DNA of 64,000 bases, taken from assembly GCA_026702745.1 (NCBI GenBank), contig JAPPBT010000102.1, positions 102,555-166,554 on the forward strand, read 5' to 3'. Within the stretch, counting starts at the first letter, position 1, and each line of letters opens with the position of its first letter. The position numbers and the translations under genes are program-made. The stretch is from Gemmatimonadota bacterium. Its GTDB lineage: Bacteria; JAAXHH01. Positions 46,488-55,412 of the stretch are shown here, in pieces. Below the pieces are notes generated by a model. That model was not told the DNA's origin. It ran no database searches and saw only the letters and a program-made list of their open reading frames with translations.

Positions 46488-47435
46488 ATGCCGCTCATCG
46501 TCGAGCTGGACCGCATCAAGGAAGCCGTAGAGGGCATCGATGTCATTCAGGATATAGAAGACGGTTTCGTCGCCTATTCGCAGGGGAAGGTGCAGGTGCC
46601 GCCGGTCGGCGAGATGCACTTCGAGGATCCTCCCGGCAACGTGCACATCAAGTACGGCGCGATCAATGACGACGACTACTACGTCATCAAGCTGGCCTCC
46701 GGGTTCAACGACAACCCGACGGTCGGTCTGCCCCGCGTCCAGGGCATGATGCTGATCTTCAACCAGCGGACGGGCCAGCCCGTGGCCTTTCTGCTCGACC
46801 AGGGCTACCTCACCAACGTGCGCACGGCCGCCATGGGGCCAGTCGTGGCCAGGGCCCTCGCGCCAAAGAACGTGAGCCGCATCGGCGTATTCGGCACAGG
46901 TCTCCAGGCGCGCATGCAGGTCGAGTACCTCAAGGGCGTCGTCGACTGCACGGACTTGATCGCCTGGGGCCGTTCCGCCGAGAGCAAGGCCGCCTACAAG
47001 AACGAAATGGAAGCCCAGGGTTACACCGTAGAGATCACGGACGACGCCGGCGCCGTGGCGGCGACGAGCAACCTCATCATCATGTCCACGCCGTCCCTGT
47101 CACCGCTGCTTACCGCCGACCAGGTGCGTCCAGGTACGCACATCACCGCCATGGGTTCCGACACGCCGGACAAGATCGAACTCGATCCGGGCGTCCTCGC
47201 GAAGGCCGACGTGGTCGTGGCGGACAGCATTCCGCAATGCAGGCTGCGCGGCGAGATCGCGCAGGCGATGAAGGCGGGCGCCATTACCGAGGACAAGGTG
47301 GTCGAGCTCGGAAACGTGATCCAGGATCCGTCCCTGGGCCGCACTTCCGACGATCAGATCTCGATCGCCGATTCGACGGGTGTCGCCGTGCAGGACATCC
47401 AGATATCCAAAGCCGTCTATCACGCCGTAAAGTAG
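46488..47435 (+). CDS. Ornithine cyclodeaminase / mu-crystallin family protein
   Basis: A 315-residue NAD(P)-binding protein. The chosen ATG has GGGAGGAG 9 bases upstream. IKYGAIND, the substrate-side LDQGYLTNVRTAAMGPVVAR near residue 102 and the Rossmann motif GVFGTGLQARMQ near 137 are typical, as is ITAMGSDTPDKIELD near 225. Members act as ornithine cyclodeaminases, imine reductases or amino-acid dehydrogenases. Here three PLP enzymes follow on the same strand, so it probably reduces or cyclises an amino acid intermediate. Confidence 0.9.
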   Translation: MPLIVELDRIKEAVEGIDVIQDIEDGFVAYSQGKVQVPPVGEMHFEDPPGNVHIKYGAINDDDYYVIKLASGFNDNPTVGLPRVQGMMLIFNQRTGQPVAFLLDQGYLTNVRTAAMGPVVARALAPKNVSRIGVFGTGLQARMQVEYLKGVVDCTDLIAWGRSAESKAAYKNEMEAQGYTVEITDDAGAVAATSNLIIMSTPSLSPLLTADQVRPGTHITAMGSDTPDKIELDPGVLAKADVVVADSIPQCRLRGEIAQAMKAGAITEDKVVELGNVIQDPSLGRTSDDQISIADSTGVAVQDIQISKAVYHAVK

Positions 47436-47480
47436 CAGTGCGGGTAGGCTGACCAGCGCAACGAACCAAGGAGCAATCAC

Positions 47481-48659
47481 ATGGCAGCGGCCTTCCAGCC
47501 TTTCGAACTGGAACGCATCATGTCGGACTGGGAGCAGGTCGTGGAGTACAACCTGTCCGAGAGCGGCGCACACCCAGTTAGAGTCAGAGAACTGATCGAA
47601 CACGATCCGGGCATTCTGGACCGTATGCTGGATACCGAGCTGGGCTACGGATACGCGAATGGCTCGCCGGAACTGAGGGAGGCCATCGCCCAGTACTACC
47701 CCGGCGCGACCGCCGAGAACGTCCTGGTGACCATCGGGTGCATCGAGGCCAATTTCATAACGTTCCAGACGTTGCTGGAAGGTGGCGGCGAGGTGGCGGT
47801 CCAGGTGCCCTGCTACCTACAGAGCTGGGGACTCGCGCACAACCTGGGCGCCGTCCGGCGCACGTTCCGCCTCGATCCCGACCGCGACTGGGCGCTCGAT
47901 ACGGACAGCCTTGAAGCCGCCGTCTCGGACGAAACCAAACTGATCTCCATCTGCAATCCGAACAACCCGTCCGGACAGATCCTGACGGAAGCCGAAATGG
48001 ATGCCGTCGTCCGTGTGGCCGAAGGCAGTGGCGCCTACCTGCTCGCGGACGAGATCTACGCCGGGTCCGAACGGGAACGCGAGGAAGTCTCGCCCACCTT
48101 CTACGGCAAGTACGACCGGGTCATCTCGGCGGGCAGCATGTCCAAGTCCTTCGCCATGCCCGGCCTGCGGATCGGCTGGCTCGTCGGTCCCCAAGACCTG
48201 ATCAAAAAGCTCTGGATGCGCCACGAGTACCTGACGCTGAGCACGGCCAAGCTGTCCAACCACTTCCTCGCGCCGCTGGCGCTGCGCCCGGACGTGCGGA
48301 AGGCCATTTTCGAGCGGACGCGGGGATATATACGGCGTGGATGGGACAACTACCAGACCTGGATTGGCGACAACGCGGACATCCTGAGTCTCGTGCCGCC
48401 CCAGGCGACGGCCATTTCCTTCGTCCGGTACAACCTGAAGACCGACTCCGCGACGCTCGTGAACCGGCTGATCCAGGAGAAGTCCGTACTCATCGGGCCC
48501 GGAGACTACTTCGGCGTGCCCAACCATCTCCGCATCAGCTACGGCCTGCCGCCCGACTACCTGAACGAGGGGCTGCGCCGTATCTCGAGCCTGCTCCGCC
48601 AGGTCGCCGAGGAAGAGGCCGCCGGATCCGAGAACGAGCGCGGTGCGGCCGCCGGCTGA
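47481..48659 (+). CDS. Class I/II aminotransferase
   Basis: A 392-residue fold-type I PLP enzyme: GYGYANGSPELREAIAQYY near residue 54, ICNPNNPSG near 156, ADEIYAGSE near 187, and the Schiff-base Lys in SAGSMSKSFAMPGLRIGW near 218. It resembles aminotransferases of the aspartate/capreomycidine-synthase-like type. It lies 45 bases after the cyclodeaminase homologue; the Ala/Gly/Glu-rich C-terminus is probably disordered. Confidence 0.92.
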   Translation: MAAAFQPFELERIMSDWEQVVEYNLSESGAHPVRVRELIEHDPGILDRMLDTELGYGYANGSPELREAIAQYYPGATAENVLVTIGCIEANFITFQTLLEGGGEVAVQVPCYLQSWGLAHNLGAVRRTFRLDPDRDWALDTDSLEAAVSDETKLISICNPNNPSGQILTEAEMDAVVRVAEGSGAYLLADEIYAGSEREREEVSPTFYGKYDRVISAGSMSKSFAMPGLRIGWLVGPQDLIKKLWMRHEYLTLSTAKLSNHFLAPLALRPDVRKAIFERTRGYIRRGWDNYQTWIGDNADILSLVPPQATAISFVRYNLKTDSATLVNRLIQEKSVLIGPGDYFGVPNHLRISYGLPPDYLNEGLRRISSLLRQVAEEEAAGSENERGAAAG

Positions 48660-48677
48660 CCACGGGGAGGGCCCGCC

Positions 48678-49829
48678 ATGCCATCGTCCCTCGATCCGCT
48701 GGTACCGGTCGACGAGTTCCCTGTAGCGCAGACCTGCACGTACATCAACGCGGCTAACGTGACGCCCATGTACCGTCCGGCGGCCGCGGCGATCACCGAT
48801 TGGTACCGGGACGTCGCCGAACACGGCAGCAACCACTTCGACGAAGAAGCCGAAGCCACGGTCTTCGACGAACTACACCGGCAGGCGGCCCGCCTGTTTA
48901 ACGCGTCCCCGGCGGACATCGCCGCCGGTTCCAGCACCACGGAACTCCTGAGTTCCCTCGCCTGGGCGGTCATGCCCGGACCGGAGTCCAACGTCGTCAG
49001 CACCGACGTTTCCTTCCCCGCCTCGGTCTACCCCTGGCGGCGCGTCGCCAACCACACGGGCTGCGAGATCCGGCTGGCCCACGCGCGGGGAGATACCGTA
49101 GATCCTGATCGCGTCAGGGACCTCGTGGACGACAATACTGCGGTGGTGGCCCTGTCCCACGTGGAGTTCCGCAGTGGCCAGCGCTGGGACCTGGGCGCCT
49201 TCGCGGAAATCGCACACCGTCACGGCGCCCTGCTGGTCGTGGATGCCACGCAATCGGCCGGGGCGGTGCCCATCGACGCACCCGGGATGGGCGTGGACGC
49301 CGTGGCCGCCGGCGCGTACAAGTGGCTGTGCGGACCCTTCGGCGTGGCCGTCATGTACCTCGCACCGCACCTGGCCACGCGTCTCGAGCCCGGCCTGGTG
49401 GGCTTTAGGAGTCAGAAGGATATCTGGGATATCCGTACCGATCCGCCCGACTACCCGGAGGACGCTTCCCGATTCGAGTTCAGCACCATGGCTTACGGGT
49501 TGGCCGGCGGGTTCGCGAAATCGATCGAGTTCCTCGTGGACACGGGTATCGATCGGATCTTCGCCCACAACCAGGTGCTGGCCGACCACCTTATCGACGG
49601 CCTGGCCGCGATCGGCGCCGAGGTCACCTCTCCCCGGGATCCGAACGAACGGTCGGCCATCGTCACCGCCCGCTTCCCCGGCCGCCGGATGGACGACGTG
49701 GCACGGCACCTGAAGCAGTCCGGTGTCATGGTCGCCCTGCGCGGCCCCGTGATCCGCTTCTCGCCCCACCTGTACAACCGGATGGCCGACGTGGAACGGG
49801 CGCTTGATGTGATCTCCGGCATGCCCTGA
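48678..49829 (+). CDS. Class V aminotransferase-fold PLP enzyme
   Basis: A 383-residue protein of the cysteine desulfurase/isopenicillin-N epimerase-like group: TYINAANVTPMYRPA start, AAGSSTTELLSSLAWAV near 76, VVDATQSAGAVPID near 189 and the Schiff-base Lys in AAGAYKWLCGPFG near 215. It lacks the C-terminal catalytic Cys loop of desulfurases, so it is probably a lyase, epimerase or kynureninase-like enzyme. A GGGGAGGG box precedes the ATG. Confidence 0.88.
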   Translation: MPSSLDPLVPVDEFPVAQTCTYINAANVTPMYRPAAAAITDWYRDVAEHGSNHFDEEAEATVFDELHRQAARLFNASPADIAAGSSTTELLSSLAWAVMPGPESNVVSTDVSFPASVYPWRRVANHTGCEIRLAHARGDTVDPDRVRDLVDDNTAVVALSHVEFRSGQRWDLGAFAEIAHRHGALLVVDATQSAGAVPIDAPGMGVDAVAAGAYKWLCGPFGVAVMYLAPHLATRLEPGLVGFRSQKDIWDIRTDPPDYPEDASRFEFSTMAYGLAGGFAKSIEFLVDTGIDRIFAHNQVLADHLIDGLAAIGAEVTSPRDPNERSAIVTARFPGRRMDDVARHLKQSGVMVALRGPVIRFSPHLYNRMADVERALDVISGMP

Positions 49830-49930
49830 CTCCGCCGACTGTCCAAGCGCGGGTACCGACATCGGAAGCGCATTCCGGCTCGTCCACAATCGGCCAGTCA
49901 GGGCGAGCCTCGATCCGAAAAAGACCAACC

Positions 49931-51391
49931 ATGTACAAGTTCCAGTGGTACCAGTCGATCTACGACAGCTTCCCCGGAATCGTCGAGGAGGCACGACGCT
50001 ACGGCGAGGAAATCGGCACGCTGAAGCTGAAGCAGGACATCGGCCTGTACGCTGGCAGCTCGGCCAGGCCGGGCAACCTGCCCGACTACGTACTCGACGC
50101 GATCGTGGAAGCCAACCGGGGCGGCAAGACCTACCCGGTCCGGGTGATCGAAGACGAACTCCGTGAAGTCGTCAAGGACGTCTATGGCGACGAGTACGAC
50201 GCGGTGGCCGCCAATACCTGCGAATCGCTGCTGCGGCTCACGCTCGAGACCCTGTGCGCGCCACCCTCCATGCGCCACGGCGACATTTACCGCGGTCGAG
50301 TACTCATGCCCTACGGAGAGGACTACGAATGGATCGGCGGATACGGCCGGGCCTTCCCGCCGCGGTACAAGAACCTCCTCGTGGACCGGACCATCGCCGG
50401 CGGCGAGCTGGGCATCGAGAACAAGAGCCTGGCGAACCTCGAGACCCTTTACATCCGCATGGCCGGCGCGAAGTACGATCCCCACGGAATCCGGTACAAT
50501 CCCACCTCGCTGCTCACCGCGGTCGACGTGGACGGTACCATCGAAAACGTGAAGAAAGCCGCCGAGCGAAACGCTTCGCTGCTCACGGGCATCGCCACGG
50601 TGGGATACGACACGCCCAGCTACGGGCTCGGTGCGCAGGACGAGAAAGGCGCGCCGGTCTTATTGAAGAAACTCGCCGATGTGGCCCGGGACTACGACGT
50701 TCCATACATTGTCGACACCGGCGGCTCGATTCCCATCGTCGGCATGGACCCGCGGGACATCGGCTGCGACATCATCACCTACAGCATGGACAAGCCGGGC
50801 CGCGCGCCCGCGTCGGGACTATTGATCGGCAAAGAGGAGATCATCAACCCGATCCGCAAGGGCATGGGCCTCGGCGGCCAGCGCTACGGCGAGCTGTCCT
50901 CCCACGGAAAGGCGGTCTATACCTTCAGCGATCCGGGCCGGGACACCCTGGTGGGCCTGACCGCCTACCTGAAGGTCCTGCGCGACCGGCCCCGCCTGGT
51001 CACCGACCCCATAGACCGGTTCCACGAAATCATCGTGGAGGAATTCGCGCAGATGAAGCCCGCGCGCTTCCGCGACGACCTGATCTTCACGAAGACCTAT
51101 CAACTGGGCGGCACCGAGCTCAACTACGAACGCACGTGGAAAGACGGCGCCTTCGGCATCCCGATCTTCAACCTCGAAGACCTTTGGGCCAACACCAATC
51201 CCATCGTGCTCGCCCAGGAGCACATGGGCGTCGAACCGGCCACGATCTACAGCGGGAAGATGTTCCTCGGCCCCGGTTTAGGAACCCTCGACCAGGAGGG
51301 GAACCTGATCGAGGAATACGCGATCCTCGGCGCGAAGACCCTGGTCAAGGCCGTGGAAATCGTGTGCCGGCATGCGGGGCTGGGGGACTGA
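49931..51391 (+). CDS. PLP-dependent enzyme of uncertain specificity
   Basis: A 486-residue protein with fold-type I features but no close named family that I recognise. It contains AANTCESLLRLTLETL near residue 92, YIVDTGGSIPIVGMDPRD near 258 (PLP-ring Asp), and a probable Schiff-base Lys in TYSMDKPGRAPASGLLIG near 282. It recalls the tryptophanase- or SepSecS-like large PLP proteins. It closes the four-gene run and is followed by the accessory island. The cluster as a whole looks like an amino-acid conversion pathway. Confidence 0.7.
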   Translation: MYKFQWYQSIYDSFPGIVEEARRYGEEIGTLKLKQDIGLYAGSSARPGNLPDYVLDAIVEANRGGKTYPVRVIEDELREVVKDVYGDEYDAVAANTCESLLRLTLETLCAPPSMRHGDIYRGRVLMPYGEDYEWIGGYGRAFPPRYKNLLVDRTIAGGELGIENKSLANLETLYIRMAGAKYDPHGIRYNPTSLLTAVDVDGTIENVKKAAERNASLLTGIATVGYDTPSYGLGAQDEKGAPVLLKKLADVARDYDVPYIVDTGGSIPIVGMDPRDIGCDIITYSMDKPGRAPASGLLIGKEEIINPIRKGMGLGGQRYGELSSHGKAVYTFSDPGRDTLVGLTAYLKVLRDRPRLVTDPIDRFHEIIVEEFAQMKPARFRDDLIFTKTYQLGGTELNYERTWKDGAFGIPIFNLEDLWANTNPIVLAQEHMGVEPATIYSGKMFLGPGLGTLDQEGNLIEEYAILGAKTLVKAVEIVCRHAGLGD

Positions 51392-51400
51392 CGGAACGCT

Positions 51401-52460
51401 GCGATAATGAGTTTTAGGCTTGGCGGGCGGGAATAAACGGTGTGCATTGAGGGTAGATAAAGAGATAAACCCTTTCCCGTAAGGAGTTACACTGTGATTC
51501 TCTTCGAAGTTTTTAGACGCTTCCCTGATCAACAAGCCTGTACCGACCATTTCGAGGCCATCCGCTTCCGTGGCGGGGCCTACTGCCCATTGTGCAGTTC
51601 GGTCGAAAACGTCCGGCGTAAGAAGGAAACAACCTTTTCGGTCGTTGGAACTGCCACGATTGCAAGAAGTCGTTTAACGTGCTTTCCGGTACGGTCATAC
51701 AAGTGACGCACATACCCCTGCAAAAGTGGTTTCTCACCATCGCCCATATCGTCAAAATCAAGAAAAGCCTATCCAGTTATCAACTCGCCCGGGATCTCGA
51801 ATTGACGCAATCGACCGCGTAGTACATGCAACAACGCATCCGGGCGGCTATAGCCTCCGATCAGGCCGAACTGCTGGCGGGAGTCATCGAAGCGGACGAG
51901 ATGTGGCTGGGTGGGAATCCCCGGAAGAAGAACAAGTGCGGCCACGAGTCGTCGAAACTCACGGGGAAGGGCGGATCGAGCGGCACCGACAGAACGCCGA
52001 TCGTCGGCGCGGCCGAGCGAGACGACAACGAGGTCGCCTAGGCTGGCGACGACCTGTTGGGCAAGTGCGTGTTGAACTTCATCCGGTCAGTTACGGGCCC
52101 AAAGGCACAGTTCCTCGTCACCTACGTATACAAGCCGTAGCGCGCCGTTCTCGAAATCCTGCCGCATTTGTTACCAATCATCACCGAGAGTACGTGAACA
52201 GCCCGATCCATACGAACACGATTGAAGGCTTTTGGTCGCTGTTCAAACGGGCGTGGTTCGGAAGCCATCGCCATTACGCGCAGGGGTATACGCTGTTGTA
52301 CGTTGCCGAGGCGCATGGGAAGTACGACCACCGCAGAGACGGCCGACCGTGGGATACATTTATGTACGCGCTGTTCGGGTAGGGTTCTATATGTTGTAGG
52401 TTTATCTAAACGTACGTCGAGGCAGGTTTAAAACATCTTGACAAAACAGGGTTAACAACC
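51401..52460 (+). mobile_element. Decayed IS1595-family element (approximate limits)
   Basis: The left side (from about 51401) shares the leader pattern of the intact element at 53806, including GGTAGATAA and TAAGGAG before the transposase start, and a degraded version of its terminal repeat. The right end is set near 52460 where TTGACAAAAC could be the other degraded end. No target duplication could be matched, so the limits are approximate. Confidence 0.5.
51494..52382 (+). pseudogene. IS1595-family transposase, decayed
   Basis: The reading frame is broken several times. The N-terminal CPLCSSVENVRR zinc-ribbon part shifts frame near 51640 and ends at 51706. The piece MQQRIRAAIASDQAELLAG...VIEADEMWLGG ends at a TAG at 52039-52041. 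The C-terminal TNTIEGFWSLFKRAWFGSHR and PWDTFMYALFG are in a third stretch. Each part aligns with the intact transposase at 53902-54780. The catalytic Asp/Glu-bearing segments survive only in fragments, so it is inactive. Confidence 0.9.
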
Positions 52461-52480
52461 ATACTATTCAAAGTGGAAGC

Positions 52481-52517
52481 AAAAAAAGCGTCCCGGTGTG
52501 GTGAGCACCGAGACGCT
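52481..52517 (-). terminator. Intrinsic terminator (minus strand)
   Basis: On the minus strand AGCGTCTCGGTG pairs with CACCGGGACGCT (one mismatch, 12 bp) around a 7-base loop and is followed by a run of T. It would end transcription coming from the 207-residue gene at 53609-52986. Confidence 0.75.
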
Positions 52518-52632
52518 GATAGAATTAACCTGCAGGGCCGCAGACAGCCGTGAGGTATACCTCTATATAACCCCGCTTCCCCTCACAGTCAACATTTTTT
52601 TTGCGACCCTGATTACTATGGAGGGCCGTATA

Positions 52633-52752
52633 GTGTCAAGAATCCGCCGGATTCAGACACGGACGATACGGATCCCCACTCGTGTAAGGGTCACGCGTAC
52701 CTGCACGGTGCGGACCGTCGTCCGTATGCCGCGACGGGTCAGACTGTACTAG
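52633..52752 (+). CDS. Very basic small ORF 1 (39 residues)
   Basis: A GTG start with GGAGGG 7 bases upstream opens a 39-residue peptide: MSRIRRIQTRTIRIPTRVRV and then a Cys and many more Arg residues, ending in PRRVRLY. About a third of the residues are Arg and there are no acidic residues, which is unusual for a random frame. The stop lies inside a perfect hairpin (52733-52764). Unrecognised; a nucleic-acid-binding or antimicrobial-like peptide is possible. Coding status is inferred from start signals and composition only. Confidence 0.45.
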   Translation: MSRIRRIQTRTIRIPTRVRVTRTCTVRTVVRMPRRVRLY

Positions 52753-52807
52753 CCCTGACCCGTCACACTGTAACCCGCTGTGCCGCCGTTGCACGCGGCG
52801 GCACAGC
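52733..52807 (+). other. Two consecutive perfect hairpins
   Basis: GACGGGTCAG (52733-52742) pairs with CTGACCCGTC (52755-52764), and GCTGTGCCGCCG (52777-52788) pairs with CGGCGGCACAGC (52796-52807). Both arms are perfect and lie between the two small ORFs. They could be a structured RNA, an attenuator or mRNA-stability elements. Confidence 0.7.
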
Positions 52808-52835
52808 ATAACCGCCACCAAGGGAGGTGGACGGC

Positions 52836-52925
52836 GTGGCGAAATGTACAAAGCGGAAAACATCCTGTCCAGCTCGAAAACCGGTCAAGGTGAAACCGCA
52901 TTGCCGCCGTCGGCCTAGAAGATAG
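52836..52925 (+). CDS. Very basic small ORF 2 (29 residues)
   Basis: A strong AAGGGAGGTGG box 5-8 bases before a GTG starts a 29-residue peptide beginning MAKCTKRKTSCPARKPVKVK and ending in an Arg-rich tail, with three Cys and no acidic residues. It is followed within 25 bases by a terminator hairpin. The ribosome-binding site, composition and terminator make it the better supported of the two small ORFs. No family recognised. Confidence 0.55.
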   Translation: MAKCTKRKTSCPARKPVKVKPHCRRRPRR

Positions 52926-52948
52926 GTCGACATACGTTCGTGAGCAAT

Positions 52949-52985
52949 CCCGGTTGGCCGTACTGGTCAACCGGGGTTCTTGTGT
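52949..52985 (+). terminator. Terminator-like hairpin after the small ORFs
   Basis: CCCGGTTGGCC (52949-52959) pairs with GGTCAACCGGG (52965-52975) with one G-T pair, followed by TTCTTGTGTTT. It would close the plus-strand small-ORF unit. It also abuts the 3' end of the minus-strand gene at 52986. Confidence 0.65.
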
Positions 52986-53609
52986 TTACCCCTCGTCCAA
53001 TACCTGAACGATCCTCCCGCTCTCGCCCGTCACTTCGACGAGTACGAACTTCCGCAGACGCCCCCCGAAGGCATTTTTAGCTGTGTATTCCATGCGGACG
53101 ATGAACGTATCCGGCCAATTCGTTCCCCGCATGGTCTTTGTTTCCAGATGCTCGAAACTTCCTGGATCGTTCAGCGTCTTTTTGACGGCCTCAACCAGCA
53201 CTCTATGACTGCCGTCCCACGAGCTGAATTGCGCGTCAACCTTCTCTTGGATTGCGGCCTCTCGCTCCGCCTTTTGCCGCTGTGACCGTTCATGGTCTTG
53301 GAGCATGGCTTTTGACTTGGCGTTTATCAGAAGTTCAACACGTCCGTCGTTCGCTTCAAATGATGCGTCTATTTCCTCGTCCATCATTTCTCCCGCCCGT
53401 TCCCGTCCATGCTCGGAAATCCACCCCGCGTACCTGTCTGTCGTAATGTCTTCCTCGGTTTTAACTGACTCGACCTTCGGTGGGGCGTCCGTCTCCGCCG
53501 ACTTTTCGGATTCCGGGTTGGAACAAAGGGCAACCAGAACGGACAACGCAATCAATCCTCCGAAACCGATAGCTACAATTTTGAGGGTTTTCTTGAGAAT
53601 GCGGAGCAT
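52986..53609 (-). CDS. Membrane-anchored protein of unknown function
   Basis: A 207-residue protein with an N-terminal hydrophobic segment (about residues 10-30) ending in LVALCS, which could be a lipobox or a plain anchor. A charged, helical region follows (residues 40-125), then a C-terminal domain: VKKTLNDPGSFEHLETKTMR and MEYTAKNAFGGRLRKFVLVE. The xDPxSF...Y.AKNxFGG pattern is common in small proteins of plasmids, phages and islands. It fits the accessory character of the region. Function not known. Confidence 0.65.
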   Translation of the reverse strand: MLRILKKTLKIVAIGFGGLIALSVLVALCSNPESEKSAETDAPPKVESVKTEEDITTDRYAGWISEHGRERAGEMMDEEIDASFEANDGRVELLINAKSKAMLQDHERSQRQKAEREAAIQEKVDAQFSSWDGSHRVLVEAVKKTLNDPGSFEHLETKTMRGTNWPDTFIVRMEYTAKNAFGGRLRKFVLVEVTGESGRIVQVLDEG

Positions 53610-53797
53610 GACAGGCCTCCATTGGGAGAGTCTGCCGGCAACCTGAATTGGCCCCGGGCAGTGTCAACTCTCTATGCAAAGAGGGTCCTTGCCTATTCGC
53701 CATTTGGCTGTTGTATTTAGCAATCCACCCGGATTGGGTGGTTGCATGGAGAAGTTGAAAACACAAATATACGGGGACTTCGGCAGGTGTACAGCTT

Positions 53798-53805
53798 AAA
53801 TCTTA
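53798..53805. repeat. 8-bp target-site duplication, left copy
   Basis: AAATCTTA directly before the left terminal repeat of the IS1595-family element; the identical octamer follows the right terminal repeat at 56155-56162. Eight bases is the characteristic duplication length of the family. Confidence 0.92.
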
Positions 53806-53901
53806 CGCAATTATAAGTTTTGTACTTGACAGGCAACACGCCATGATGTATATTGATGGGTAGATAAGGACACAAACCCTGATACCCTAAGGAGATACAT
53901 C

Positions 53902-54780
53902 ATGGACATCTTTGAAGTAACATCCCGATTCCCGACGCAACAGGCCTGTATCGACCATATCGAGGCCATAAGGTTCAAAAACGGACCCTTCTGCCCCCTG
54001 TGCGGATCGGTTGAAAACGTCCGCCGTTCCAACCTGAAAAGCCGTGTCGGTCGTTGGAATTGCCATGACTGCAAATCGTCCTTTAACGTGTTAAGCGGTA
54101 CGTTCATGCAGGGTACGCAAGTGCCCCTGCCCAAGTGGTTCGCCGCTATCGCCATTATGGTCAATGCGAAAAAGAGCGTATCCAGTCCGCAACTGGCAAG
54201 GGACTTGCACCTGACCCAGCCTACCGCCCTGTTCATGCAAAAGCGCATCCGGGCGGCTATGGCATCCGATCATGCACCCCTGCTGTCCGGCATCATCGAG
54301 GCCGATGAAACGTACATAGGCGGCAAGCCCAAGAAGTCGAACAAGAAATCGGACGATAAGCCGAACAAGCGAGGACGCGGCACCAAGAAAACGCCCGTGA
54401 TCGGCGCGGTCGAGCGCGACGGCAAGGTCATTGCCAAAGTAGCGGATGACCTGACAGGAAACGGCATATTGAACTTCCTGAAAAACGCGGTCAACATGGG
54501 CGAAAGCATACTGTACACGGACGAGTATCCGGCGTACAACGTGATCCACAACTACATGCCCCATGAAGTGATCAATCACAGTATCGAATATTCGCATGAC
54601 GGCGTGAATACCAACACGATTGAAGGCTTTTGGAGCCTGTTGAAACGGGCGTGGTATGGTACTCATCATCACTACACGCCCCGCTTCATGAATCAGTATG
54701 TGGCCGAAGCCAGCTGGAAGTTCAACCATCGTGAAGACGCAAAGCCGTGGGATACGTTCATGAATACGGCGTTTGCCTAA
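53902..54780 (+). CDS. IS1595-family transposase
   Basis: A 292-residue transposase with an N-terminal zinc ribbon (CPLC near residue 33 and CHDC near 55), a helix-turn-helix-like region (SSPQLARDLHLTQPTALFMQ) and an ISXO2-like catalytic domain. The domain motifs are IIEADETYIGGK near 132 (first acidic residue), ILYTDEYPAY near 206 (second) and NTNTIEGFWSLLKRAWYGTH near 240 (third). The reading frame is intact, with AAGGAG 6 bases before the ATG. It lies inside matched terminal repeats, so the element is potentially active. Confidence 0.96.
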   Translation: MDIFEVTSRFPTQQACIDHIEAIRFKNGPFCPLCGSVENVRRSNLKSRVGRWNCHDCKSSFNVLSGTFMQGTQVPLPKWFAAIAIMVNAKKSVSSPQLARDLHLTQPTALFMQKRIRAAMASDHAPLLSGIIEADETYIGGKPKKSNKKSDDKPNKRGRGTKKTPVIGAVERDGKVIAKVADDLTGNGILNFLKNAVNMGESILYTDEYPAYNVIHNYMPHEVINHSIEYSHDGVNTNTIEGFWSLLKRAWYGTHHHYTPRFMNQYVAEASWKFNHREDAKPWDTFMNTAFA

Positions 54781-55067
54781 CTGGCAAGTTTTGTAATCAG
54801 GTATTCCATGCCCCTATTGCCCTTGATCGTATTGCAATTGTGGCAAAGCAATTGCAGGTTGTCGATATGATCCGTACCACCGACTGAACGGGCGATAATA
54901 TGATCTACGTCCAAGTGTCGGGGTTCAAAATGTGTTTCACACCCCGCACAATCCCCGCCCTGAACGCCATATAAACGCTCCCTGTTGGCTTTGCAATTGT
55001 ACTTGGGCAGTTTACCCGTATCCGTCCGTTTGGGCACGTCAAGGCGTTGATTTAGGGAATAGAACAA

Positions 55068-55076
55068 CCCCCCCCC
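55068..55076 (-). repeat. G9 homopolymer (coding strand) in the methyltransferase gene
   Basis: Nine consecutive G on the minus strand encode Gly-Gly-Gly in IEDGGGLFYSL, between the methyltransferase and HNH parts. The frame is open through this tract. Confidence 0.95.
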
Positions 55077-55405
55077 GTCCTCTATGCGTTGTTTAACCAG
55101 GTCGTAGGCTTTTGAAGACAAGTCTATACCAACCCATTCCCGTTGTAGATTGTTGGCCGCTACGCACGCCGTAGCACATCCGCAAAACGGATCCAACACA
55201 ACGTCCCCTTCGTTGCTACTGGCCTGTATAATGCGAGTAAGCAACGCAAGCGGCTTTTGAGTAGGATAGCCCGTCCGTTCTTTTGTTGGGCCGACTATTT
55301 GCTTGATCTCCCAAATATCACGCATGGGAACGCCTTTTGATTTCTCCCCAGTAGCACGGATTCTTTTCTTGCCCGATTCTTCATCGAAAAAAGTAACGAT
55401 CTTAT

Positions 55406-55412
55406 CCCCCCC
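55406..55412 (-). repeat. G7 homopolymer (coding strand) at the frameshift
   Basis: Seven consecutive G on the minus strand; eight would join the two methyltransferase frames. This is the only obvious lesion in the gene. Confidence 0.95.
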
